Positions 1-5,606 of a DNA stretch of 11,730 bases are shown here, one piece after another (position 1 is the stretch's first letter; every line of letters starts with the position of its first letter). The notes under the pieces are model-generated. The model made no database searches and was not told the origin of the DNA. It was given only the letters and a program-made list of their open reading frames with translations. The position numbers and the translations under genes were made by a program. The stretch is from Planctomycetota bacterium. GTDB taxonomy: Bacteria; Planctomycetota; UBA1135; GCA-002686595. Where the stretch lies: the NCBI GenBank assembly GCA_027623615.1, contig JAQBVH010000033.1, positions 1 to 11,730 of the forward strand, given 5' to 3'.

Positions 1-1225
1 CGAGCTTGCGGCCGAGCTTGGTGGGTGCGCCGTCCTCGATCGCGCCGAGCTGACCCAGCAGGTGCGTCGCGCGCGACAGGGCCTCCGGTTTGGGCGGCTC
101 GAACCAGGCGAACTGGGCCGGGTCCCGCTCGCCGAAGCAGGCCAGCTCGAGCACCGGACCGGTCAGGTCGAGGCGGTGGATCGCCGGCACCTCGGCGAGC
201 GGCCGCGACTTCTGATCGTGGGCGCTCCAGAGGCGCACGCACACCCCCGGACCCTGGCGACCGGCGCGACCCGCCCGTTGATCCGAGGACGCGATCGAGA
301 TCGGGCCCAGCTCCAGCCGATCGAGCCCCGCGCCCGGGTCGTGGCGCATGACCCGGGCGAGCCCGACGTCCACCACCGCAGCGACCCCGTCGACCGTCAC
401 GGAGGACTCCGCCACGTTCGTCGCCAGGACGAGCTTGCGTCGCGCGCCCCGGCGCAGCACCGCGTCCTGCTTTTCGGGCGGCAGGTCGCCGTAGAGCTCG
501 TGCAGCTCGAGTGCGTGCTTGCGGGCCACGCCCGCGAGGGACTCCGCCGCGCGCCGGATCTCCCCGACCCCCGGCAGGAAGACGAGCACGTCGCCCTCCA
601 CCGCAGCGAGCGCCGCGCGCACGCCGCGCACGAGGTGATCGCGCGCGTCCTCGCCGCGCTCCTCCGGCACGTACTGCACGTCGACGGGGAACGCGCGACC
701 CTCGCCGCGCACGACCGGCGCGCCACCCAGCGCGCGCGCGACGGCGTCACCCTCCAGGGTCGCCGACATCACGATCAGCTTCAGGTCCTCGCGCGCCTCG
801 CGCTGCACCTGGCGCACGAGGGCCAGCGCGAGGTCCGCCTCGAGCGAGCGCTCGTGGAACTCGTCGAGCACGATCGTCCCGTAACCATCGAGGAAGGGGT
901 CGTCCTGCAGGAAGCGCAGCAGCACCCCCTCGGTCACCACGAGCAAGCGCGTCGCCTGCGAGCGCTTGCGATCGAAGCGCACCTGGTAGCCGACCTCGTC
1001 GCCAAGGGCCCCGCCGCGCTGGGTCGCGATCCAGCGCGCAGCTGCCCGCGCCGCGAGCCGGCGCGGTTCGAGCACGAGCACCGGACCCAGGCCTGCGTCG
1101 AGGAGCGCCGGCGGGACGCGGGTCGTCTTGCCCGAGCCGGTCGGCGCCTCGAGGACCAGGCACGGGTGGTTGGACAGACTGGCGAGCACCTGGGGCAGGA
1201 CCTCGTCGACGGGCAGCTCGCTCAC
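1..1225 (-). CDS. hrpB: ATP-dependent RNA helicase HrpB, N-terminal 408 residues (runs off the window)
   Basis: DEAH-box helicase of the bacterial HrpB family. The start is GTG at 1223-1225, overlapping the stop of the upstream DUF1499 gene as GTGA. No ATG fits, and the GTG places the family's opening LPVDEVLPQVL at residues 4-14. Motifs in order: Walker A GSGKTT (31-35 with the preceding Gly), LEPRRLAAR (52-60), VVTEGVLLRFL (96-106), the DEAH variant DEFHERSLEADLAL from residue 121, VMSATL, FLPGVGEIRRAAE, LATNVAESSVTVDG and QRAGRAGR from residue 316. The last visible residues, LLGQLGAIEDG...LGRKL, match the family just after the helicase core. The HrpB-specific C-terminal half, roughly as long again, lies outside. 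HrpB members are predicted RNA helicases and their cellular role is poorly defined in most bacteria. The reading frame is intact throughout. Its place as fourth gene of an ArsR-controlled unit is unusual. The identification is secure. Confidence 0.96.
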   Translation of the reverse strand, partial: MSELPVDEVLPQVLASLSNHPCLVLEAPTGSGKTTRVPPALLDAGLGPVLVLEPRRLAARAAARWIATQRGGALGDEVGYQVRFDRKRSQATRLLVVTEGVLLRFLQDDPFLDGYGTIVLDEFHERSLEADLALALVRQVQREAREDLKLIVMSATLEGDAVARALGGAPVVRGEGRAFPVDVQYVPEERGEDARDHLVRGVRAALAAVEGDVLVFLPGVGEIRRAAESLAGVARKHALELHELYGDLPPEKQDAVLRRGARRKLVLATNVAESSVTVDGVAAVVDVGLARVMRHDPGAGLDRLELGPISIASSDQRAGRAGRQGPGVCVRLWSAHDQKSRPLAEVPAIHRLDLTGPVLELACFGERDPAQFAWFEPPKPEALSRATHLLGQLGAIEDGAPTKLGRKL

Positions 1226-1665
1226 TGGTCCGCGAGCTCCGCGCGCAGGGCCTCGACGCGGCGCTGGTGGGCTTCCCGCGAGCCGCGTCCCACCCGCGCG
1301 GAGGAGCGCACGTGGACCTGGCGGCCCTGGCGGTCGAGCAGGACCTCGAGGTCGCTGCGCACGCCCATCCAGTTCGACGGCTGGAAGTGGACGTAGGTGT
1401 CGTCGGACACGAGCACCGTGTAGCGCTCGGACAGCAGGGCGACCAGCTTGGCGAAGGCCCCGTCCGGTTCGCCCCTCAGGGGCAGCGGCGCGACGTGACT
1501 CTCCCCCTCGTCCTGACTGCACACGCAGCCGCTGCGCTCGGCGCAGGGGCGCAGCCGTCCAGCCACGAGGCCCGAGGCCGGCGCCGTCCGCGAGGACAGC
1601 ACCAACCCGACGCAGGCCGCCGCCACGAGGAGGACGACGGCCAGGACCACGATTCGGGGACGCAT
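1222..1665 (-). CDS. DUF1499 family protein with N-terminal membrane segment
   Basis: 147 residues from the ATG at 1663-1665. A longer in-frame reading to 1791 is rejected because it adds Pro/Arg-rich low-complexity sequence and invades the ArsR gene. Residues 4-24 are strongly hydrophobic after MRPR, so the protein is either anchored or exported. A poor lipobox (VAAAC, Cys18) leaves a lipoprotein possible. The DUF1499 pattern is clear: CAERSGCVCSQ (41-51) matches the usual C-P-x-S-P-N-C-V-S-S, followed by HVAPLPL, then DDTYVHFQPSN (88-98), then VHVRSSARVG (117-126) and QRRVEALR near the end. The family's usual D-x-G-x-N before RRVE is replaced by GSREAHQ. The family has no established biochemical role. 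It lies 61 bp after the ArsR gene and overlaps the hrpB start by 4 bp, implying translational coupling. A perfect 16-bp palindrome sits 4 bp upstream of its ATG. Confidence 0.83.
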   Translation of the reverse strand: MRPRIVVLAVVLLVAAACVGLVLSSRTAPASGLVAGRLRPCAERSGCVCSQDEGESHVAPLPLRGEPDGAFAKLVALLSERYTVLVSDDTYVHFQPSNWMGVRSDLEVLLDRQGRQVHVRSSARVGRGSREAHQRRVEALRAELADQ

Positions 1666-1669
1666 GCCC

Positions 1670-1685
1670 CCAGGGTCCACCCTGG
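1670..1685. repeat. Perfect 16-bp palindrome before the DUF1499 gene
   Basis: CCAGGGT and ACCCTGG flank a 2-bp spacer, 4 bp upstream of the DUF1499 ATG and 41 bp after the ArsR stop. In the mRNA it could form a 6-bp stem with a 4-nt loop whose 3' arm abuts the G-rich stretch that would serve as ribosome binding site. It could be a second operator or a translational hairpin. No U-tract follows, so it is not a typical terminator. Confidence 0.45.
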
Positions 1686-1726
1686 CCCGGCAGGCGGCAA
1701 GGCTTGCATCAGGGCTCCGGCGAGCA

Positions 1727-2038
1727 TCAGGGCCTGGCCGGCGACCGCTCGAACCAGCCGAGCCAGCGCTCGACCACGGCGAGGCGCTCACGGTTCAGGC
1801 GGTAGATCCGTTCACGGCCCTGTTTCTCGACCGAGACGAGGCCCGACTCGACCAGCACCTTGAGGTGGCGCGAGGTTGTGGGCCACGAGCACTCGAAGCG
1901 CTCCGCGATCCGGCCCGCGGTCATCTCGCCCCCGCGAAAGTGCAACACGAGCAGCACGTGACGGCGTGTCTCGTGGCTGAGAGCGTCGAAGACGGCCTCG
2001 ACGTCCGCCAGATCCCGCGCCGCCCGGGAGAGGCTCAC
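1727..2038 (-). CDS. ArsR/SmtB-family winged helix-turn-helix repressor
   Basis: 103 residues, starting with GTG at 2036-2038, which overlaps the TGA of the preceding gene as GTGA. The whole chain is one winged HTH: ALSHETRRHVLLVL (19-32), the positioning helix MTAGRIAERF (39-48), the recognition helix SWPTTSRHLKVL (51-62), then SGLVSVEKQGRERIYRLN (65-82) as the beta-wing. This is the ArsR subgroup often found beside SRPBCC or ABM-type genes. The metal-binding ELCVCDL motif is absent and the only cysteine is Cys50, so classical arsenic or metal sensing is unlikely. The family generally represses its own operon by binding an AT-rich palindrome over the promoter, and such a palindrome lies at 2391-2416 in front of the first gene. 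The ligand or signal is unknown. Confidence 0.92.
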   Translation of the reverse strand: MSLSRAARDLADVEAVFDALSHETRRHVLLVLHFRGGEMTAGRIAERFECSWPTTSRHLKVLVESGLVSVEKQGRERIYRLNRERLAVVERWLGWFERSPARP

Positions 2039-2379
2039 ACCAGGCCCGGATAGCTGATCGTGACCGGCTCGACGTGCTGGAACTCGAACTTGGGCCGCGC
2101 CTCACGCTCCCCGCAGAGTTCCCCCATCGGCTCCCAGACGGCGAGCACGGCGGGTGACTGGTGGGCGATGTTCGGCGCGTCGGCGTCCCTCCACTCGAAC
2201 ACCTCGAAGAAGACGGTGCCGCCCGTGCCGTCGCTGCCGCGGTAGATCAGCGGCCCCATCTCGGTGGCGAGATCCGCGCCGCGCAGGGCGGGATAGTGCT
2301 GGGCGAGGATGCCCTCGAAGTCGGCTTCCTTGCCAGGGAGGACGCGGTAGGTGCAGAGGACGGTGACGGGTTGGCTCAT
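2035..2379 (-). CDS. Dimeric alpha/beta-barrel protein, antibiotic-biosynthesis-monooxygenase (ABM)-like
   Basis: 114 residues from the ATG at 2377-2379, the first gene of the minus-strand unit. The N-terminus VTVLCTYRVLPGKEADFEGIL (5-25) shows the beta-strand, 'PGKE' turn and first helix of ABM and related ferredoxin-like dimeric barrels. A central GTVFFEVFEWRDADAP (53-68) and HQSPAVLAVWEPM (73-85) give the second half of the fold. ABM-fold proteins include cofactor-free monooxygenases, heme-degrading enzymes and small-molecule binders. No catalytic assignment is possible here, because the heme-pocket or quinone-oxidation signatures are not visible. There is no signal peptide, so it is probably cytoplasmic. 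Coupling by GTGA to an ArsR repressor suggests an inducible detoxification or sensing module in which the ABM protein handles the inducer. That is inference. Fold assignment is moderately sure; function is not. Confidence 0.72.
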   Translation of the reverse strand: MSQPVTVLCTYRVLPGKEADFEGILAQHYPALRGADLATEMGPLIYRGSDGTGGTVFFEVFEWRDADAPNIAHQSPAVLAVWEPMGELCGEREARPKFEFQHVEPVTISYPGLV

Positions 2380-2388
2380 GGGGTGCTC

Positions 2389-2394
2389 ACTTTA
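2389..2394 (-). promoter_or_regulatory. Candidate -10 element of the ABM-arsR-DUF1499-hrpB unit
   Basis: Read on the minus strand the hexamer is TAAAGT, 9 nt before the ATG, and it overlaps the proximal arm of the palindrome. No convincing -35 is seen. A repressor on the palindrome would cover this box. The implied 5' leader would be very short. Confidence 0.35.
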
Positions 2395-2416
2395 GTTAGC
2401 TGTCATGCTAAATAAC
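2391..2416. promoter_or_regulatory. Imperfect AT-rich palindrome, probable ArsR operator
   Basis: Arms TTTAGTTAGC (2391-2400) and GCTAAATAAC (2407-2416) are inverted with a 6-bp spacer, and 8 of 10 positions pair. The inner TTAGC/GCTAA is perfect. It begins 11 bp upstream of the ABM gene ATG and is the most AT-rich stretch nearby. Length, symmetry and position fit an ArsR autoregulatory operator, with the ArsR gene second in the unit. Binding is inferred. Confidence 0.62.
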
Positions 2417-2562
2417 AACGGCGAGCCGCGCAAGGGCCCCTGGCGCGCGAGAATGGGACCACCGATGCGCCTCCTGGCCTCGCTGCGACGTGGTCGAGCC
2501 GGTGATCGGCCACGCTGAGGCGTCCGGCGCGCCTGGTGAGGTCGGTCTCCTGGGAGCACCGC

Positions 2563-2568
2563 TAGGAT
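2563..2568 (+). promoter_or_regulatory. Candidate -10 element (TAGGAT) before a small ORF
   Basis: TAGGAT lies exactly 7 nt upstream of the ATG at 2576, a spacing expected for a leaderless transcript. Similar TAGG(G/C)T boxes sit 6-7 nt before the two divergent genes near 7565/7607. No clear -35 is seen. Prediction only. Confidence 0.3.
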
Positions 2569-2575
2569 CGCCCTG

Positions 2576-2680
2576 ATGCAGACCCACTGGCTCGCCGTCG
2601 GCGGCGCGCTGAGCGGGAGGTGGTTCGAGTTCTTGCGCTGGGCTGCTCGGTGGCCGTACCGCGCCGACGATCCGAGCTGA
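2576..2680 (+). CDS. Possible 34-residue small protein, Trp-rich (speculative)
   Basis: ATG to TGA in an otherwise empty region. The peptide begins MQTHWLAVGGALSGRW and contains four tryptophans (residues 5, 16, 22, 26) plus several basic residues. A hydrophobic or amphipathic N-terminal half is followed by a charged tail ending ADDPS. A TAGGAT box sits 7 nt before the ATG, and a stem-loop follows 25 bp after the stop, so the three elements could form one tiny transcription unit. I do not recognise the sequence. Against it: an ORF of this size is expected by chance in GC-rich DNA, and there is no Shine-Dalgarno sequence. It could equally be leader RNA of the downstream gene. Confidence 0.22.
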   Translation: MQTHWLAVGGALSGRWFEFLRWAARWPYRADDPS

Positions 2681-2705
2681 CTCCAGCGTGTCCGGGAAGG
2701 GTCGG

Positions 2706-2729
2706 GGGCGCTCCCAGGCGCCCTACTTT
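2706..2729 (+). terminator. GC-rich stem-loop with weak T-rich tail
   Basis: GGGCGC (2706-2711) and GCGCCC (2718-2723) pair perfectly around the 6-nt loop TCCCAG and are followed by TACTTT. It resembles an intrinsic terminator, but the T-tract is short and interrupted. It lies between the small ORF and the second TAGGAT box, so it could insulate the coiled-coil gene or act in its leader. Confidence 0.35.
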
Positions 2730-2756
2730 GAGCGGGAATCGACCGTAGGCAATCGC

Positions 2757-2762
2757 TAGGAT
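2757..2762 (+). promoter_or_regulatory. Candidate -10 element for the coiled-coil gene
   Basis: TAGGAT within the second copy of CGCTAGGATC, 62 nt before the ATG at 2825. If used, it would give a leader of about 55 nt. A TTGAGC lies too far upstream (23-bp spacer) to be a good -35. The choice rests on the exact repetition of the 10-mer and is tentative. Confidence 0.28.
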
Positions 2763-2824
2763 CCAGTCCTCGGGTTGGCCTTTGGGGGGCCTCCCGTTCC
2801 GCGCCTTCCACCGCAATTTCAATC

Positions 2825-5593
2825 ATGGTCTACAACCTCGCGCTCATCCTCGGTGGCGCGCTCATCGGCGCCGTCATCTCGTGGCTGGTCGTCGTGCAGC
2901 GCGGCATCAACCAGCGCCGGGTCCAGCAAGCGCTCTGGGACCGCAAGTTCCGCCTGGCCGAGGCCGACCGCGAGGCCGCGGTCGCCGCGCTGAACCGCAA
3001 CAACATCGAGGTCAAGAAGATCCGCGGCACCTTCGAGGGGCAGGAGGAGCGCATCGAAGAGCTCGTGCTCGCCCTGGACAGCGCGCGGAAGACCCTCGAT
3101 CAAGGTGAGGGCGAGCTCGAAGCCCGCGCCCACGAGGTGCACGAGCTCGCGTCCACCACCCAGAAGCTGCGCGAGGAACTCGAGCACGCCCAGACCGAGT
3201 CGCGGCGCAAGACGATCGTGTTCCGCGAGCTGAGCGATGAGCGCGACCGGCTGAGCGAGCGCCTCGAGGAGTCGACCAAGGCGAACCGCGACTTCGCGGA
3301 GCGCGTCGCGCGTGACGCCGAGCGGCTGCACGACTGGGAGGAGAAGCACGCCTCCCTGACCGAGAGCAAGGTGACCCTGGTCGAGGGTCTCGAGGAACGC
3401 ATCCGCACCCTCGAGCCCTTCCCCGAGCGACTCGAGGCCGCCAACGCCCGGGTCCAGGAGTGGGAGCGTCGCTACCTCGAGGCCGAGCAGGAGACCCGCG
3501 AGGAGCTCGAAGGGTTGCGCAGCCGCGTCGCCGACCTCGAGCCGGTCCCCGAGCGGCTCGCGCTGCGTGAGCTCGAGCTCGCCACCGCTCTGGAGCGTGC
3601 AGGTCAGGCCGAAGCGCGTGTGAAGGAGCTGACGCCGCTGAGCGCGCGGCTCGAGGAGCGCGAGCTCGAGCTCACCCAGCTCGCCGACGAGCTGGCCCAG
3701 CTGCGCGAGACCACCGAGGCGACGATCAACGACCTCGAGGCCCGCGTCGAGGAGCTGTCGCCCTTCCCCGATCGCCTGCAGACCCGCGAGGAGCAGCTGC
3801 GGGTCGCGACCGAGCGCCACGAGGAGCTCCTGACCTCCTCCCAGGAGGAGATCGTGGGACTCAAGGCGCGCATCGACGAGCTGTCCCCCTACCCGGCGCT
3901 GCTCGCCGAGCGTGAGGAAGAGCTGCGCACGGCGAGGGTGCACCTCGAGGAGCTCGAGCGTACGAGCGAGGCCGAGGTCGAATCCCTGCGCGCACGTCTC
4001 GAGGAGCTGCACCCCGTCCAGGAGGAGCTCGGGCAACGCAAGCAGGAGCTGCGCAAGAGCACCGCGCGCTACGAGCAGGATCTGGCCGCGGCTCGGGCCG
4101 AGGTGACGACCCTGCGCGAGCGCGTGAACGACCTCGAGCCCATGCCGGCCCAGCTCGCCAAGCGCGAGACCGAGCTGCGCGCCGCCGTGGAGCGCCACGA
4201 CCGCCTGGCCGAGGACACCGATCGGGAGCTCAGCGCCCTGCGCGCCAAGGTCGAGAAGCTCGAGCCGAAGCAGCTCAGCCTGGCCGAACGCGATGGCGAG
4301 CTGCGGGTGCTCGAGAAGCGCCACGGCGAGCTGCAGGTGCAGTCGGACAGCCGCATCCGCGAGCTGACCGATCGCCTCATGAAGCTCGAGCCCATGCCGG
4401 AGAAGCTTTCCGAGCGCGAGCGTCAACTCGAGGAGACCCGCGCCGAGCACAAGGACTACGTCGCCAAGAAGAGCAAGGAGCTGGCCACCCTGCTGGACCA
4501 GGTCTCCAAGCTCGCCGCCCTGCCGAACCGGATCGGGGAGGCGGAGCTCCAGTTGGCCAAGACCGAGGGCAAGCTGCAGAAGGTCGACCGCGAGAAGCGC
4601 GAGGAGATCGAACAGCTGCGGTCGGTCGTGCAGACCCTCGAGCCCCTACCTGCTCAGCTCGAGGAGCGCGAGCAAGAGGTCAGCGACTGGCGCACCCGCT
4701 TCGGCAGCCTCGAGGAGAAGACCGAGCGTGACCGGGACAAGCTCGAGAAGCGCATCGTCGAGCTGGAGGAGAGGTCCAGGGACCTGGCGAGCGCGCGCAA
4801 GCAGCTCTCGACCCTGACCCGCCAGGTCGCACGCGGCAAGAAGGAGGTCGACTCGCGCGAGGTGCGCATCGAGGTCCTTGGCGGCCGCATCGAGGCTCAG
4901 AAGGGCGAGCTGGCCGATCTCAAGCGCCAGGTCCTGGGCATGGGCGCCGACCACCGCAGCCAGCAGCAACGCATCAACAGCCTCGAACAGGAACGCAAGG
5001 AGCTGCTGACCCAGCTGCAGGCCTCCGAGGTGCGCCTCCAGGACGCGACGAACACCAAGCGCCTGGTCGAGAAGGACCTGCGCGGCAAGGAGCGCGAGGT
5101 CGCCAAACTCGAGCGAGCGCTCACGAAGGACGCGGCCGCGAAGTCGCCGGCCGCTCCTGCCAAGACGGCTGCCACGGCCAAGGCCGCACAGGCCGAGGTC
5201 GCCGCCGCGAAGGCCTCGCCGAAGACGCCCGCTGCGAAGCAGCCGGCTACCAAGGCTCCGGCCCCGCCCAAGGCTCCGGCCAAGGAGCCCGCCGCCAAGA
5301 AGGCTCCGGCCAAGAAAGCTCCGGCCAGGAAGCCCGCCGCCAAGCCGGCTCCGGCCAAGAAGGCGCCGGCCAAGAAGCCCGCCGCAAAGGGCAGGGAGAA
5401 GCTCCGCGTGGTCGAGCTCGCGCCGCAGCCGCGTGGGGGCGTGAGCGCTTCGGAAGCAGCCAAGAGAAGGGCCGCGGCGAAGAAGGCGCCGGCCAAGAAG
5501 GCTCCGGCGGCAAAGAAGGTCGCCAAGAAGGCACCTGCCAGGACGAAGACGACCGCGAAGAAGAGGGTGCGCACGAAGGCAGGCTCCCGCTGA
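2825..5593 (+). CDS. Membrane-anchored coiled-coil rod of 42-residue repeats with histone-H1-like tail
   Basis: 922 residues in four parts. (a) Residues 4-24 form one membrane helix. The RGINQRR that follows predicts a cytoplasmic C-terminal body by the positive-inside rule. (b) Residues 30-195 are a highly charged helical neck, ending in a degenerate repeat (154-195). (c) Residues 196-646 hold eleven tandem units, ten of exactly 42 residues and one of 31 (238-268). Most open L-x-P-x-P, with conserved Leu at positions 1, 8, 15 and 36. Helix continues to about 766. (d) Residues 767-922 are Ala/Lys/Pro-rich (repeated APAKK), split by a non-repetitive stretch at about 856-882. No catalytic domain is visible. 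Such tails occur in H1-like and AlgP-like proteins and often bind DNA. A tether between membrane and nucleoid, or another polyanion, is inferred. The start gives a clean membrane helix but has no good Shine-Dalgarno. The methyltransferase gene follows by 13 bp. Confidence 0.88.
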   Translation: MVYNLALILGGALIGAVISWLVVVQRGINQRRVQQALWDRKFRLAEADREAAVAALNRNNIEVKKIRGTFEGQEERIEELVLALDSARKTLDQGEGELEARAHEVHELASTTQKLREELEHAQTESRRKTIVFRELSDERDRLSERLEESTKANRDFAERVARDAERLHDWEEKHASLTESKVTLVEGLEERIRTLEPFPERLEAANARVQEWERRYLEAEQETREELEGLRSRVADLEPVPERLALRELELATALERAGQAEARVKELTPLSARLEERELELTQLADELAQLRETTEATINDLEARVEELSPFPDRLQTREEQLRVATERHEELLTSSQEEIVGLKARIDELSPYPALLAEREEELRTARVHLEELERTSEAEVESLRARLEELHPVQEELGQRKQELRKSTARYEQDLAAARAEVTTLRERVNDLEPMPAQLAKRETELRAAVERHDRLAEDTDRELSALRAKVEKLEPKQLSLAERDGELRVLEKRHGELQVQSDSRIRELTDRLMKLEPMPEKLSERERQLEETRAEHKDYVAKKSKELATLLDQVSKLAALPNRIGEAELQLAKTEGKLQKVDREKREEIEQLRSVVQTLEPLPAQLEEREQEVSDWRTRFGSLEEKTERDRDKLEKRIVELEERSRDLASARKQLSTLTRQVARGKKEVDSREVRIEVLGGRIEAQKGELADLKRQVLGMGADHRSQQQRINSLEQERKELLTQLQASEVRLQDATNTKRLVEKDLRGKEREVAKLERALTKDAAAKSPAAPAKTAATAKAAQAEVAAAKASPKTPAAKQPATKAPAPPKAPAKEPAAKKAPAKKAPARKPAAKPAPAKKAPAKKPAAKGREKLRVVELAPQPRGGVSASEAAKRRAAAKKAPAKKAPAAKKVAKKAPARTKTTAKKRVRTKAGSR
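3410..4762 (+). repeat. Eleven tandem protein repeat units, 42 residues (126 bp) each, one of 31
   Basis: Units begin at residues 196, 238, 269, 311, 353, 395, 437, 479, 521, 563 and 605 of the coiled-coil protein. Typical openings are LEPFPERL, LEPVPERL, LSPFPDRL, LSPYPALL, LEPMPAQL, LEPMPEKL and LEPLPAQL. Later positions favour R-E-x-E-L at 11-15, E-R-H near 20-22 and L-R-A-R-V-E-E near 36-42. At DNA level the units are diverged, so the repeat is ancient or under selection at protein level rather than a recent duplication. Unit 10 has lost both hinge prolines except the one at position 5 (LAALP), and units 6 and 8 keep only the first. Confidence 0.9.
5123..5590 (+). repeat. Low-complexity Ala/Lys/Pro-coding tail
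   Basis: Degenerate short repeats of GCTCCGGCCAAGAAG-type sequence encode APAKK and KPAAK motifs at the 3' end of the coiled-coil gene. They form two blocks separated by an exception at about 5390-5470 (peptide REKLRVVELAPQPRGG). Near-identical units such as those at 5266-5390 could expand or contract by slippage, so tail length may differ between strains. Confidence 0.75.
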
Positions 5594-5606
5594 CTCGCTG
5601 AAAACG

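Larger units (their letters stand above)
2420..2824. other. Long intergenic region without a conventional gene
   Basis: About 400 bp separate the divergent ABM and coiled-coil genes. I find no conserved protein, tRNA or known RNA here. It contains two copies of a 10-bp sequence CGCTAGGATC (2560-2569 and 2754-2763), a 34-codon ORF after the first copy, and a GC-rich stem-loop at 2706-2723. These are entered separately. An open frame crossing the region on the minus strand is Arg/Pro-rich without family features and is rejected. Confidence 0.6.

Noticed and set aside
62..1396. A long plus-strand open frame opposite hrpB
   Set aside because: The minus strand carries unmistakable HrpB motifs over the same DNA, and the plus frame is Arg/His-rich with no domain.
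1666..1791. N-terminal extension of the DUF1499 protein
   Set aside because: It would overlap the ArsR gene and adds low-complexity residues before a typical MRPR plus hydrophobic start.
2645..2678. GCTCGG/CCGAGC inverted repeat suggesting a structured RNA
   Set aside because: Six base pairs with a 20-nt interior are expected by chance in such GC-rich DNA, and no known RNA family is recognised.
2392..2826. A 144-codon minus-strand frame through the intergenic region
   Set aside because: It is Arg/Pro/Ser-rich without any motif, overlaps the coiled-coil gene start, and its 3' end runs through the operator palindrome.
2819..4450. A 543-codon open frame on the minus strand, antisense to the repeat array
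   Set aside because: It is a mirror of the coiled-coil gene: the frequent CTC-GAG codon pair reads as CTC-GAG on the other strand, giving a Leu/Gly/Ala-rich shadow with no family features.
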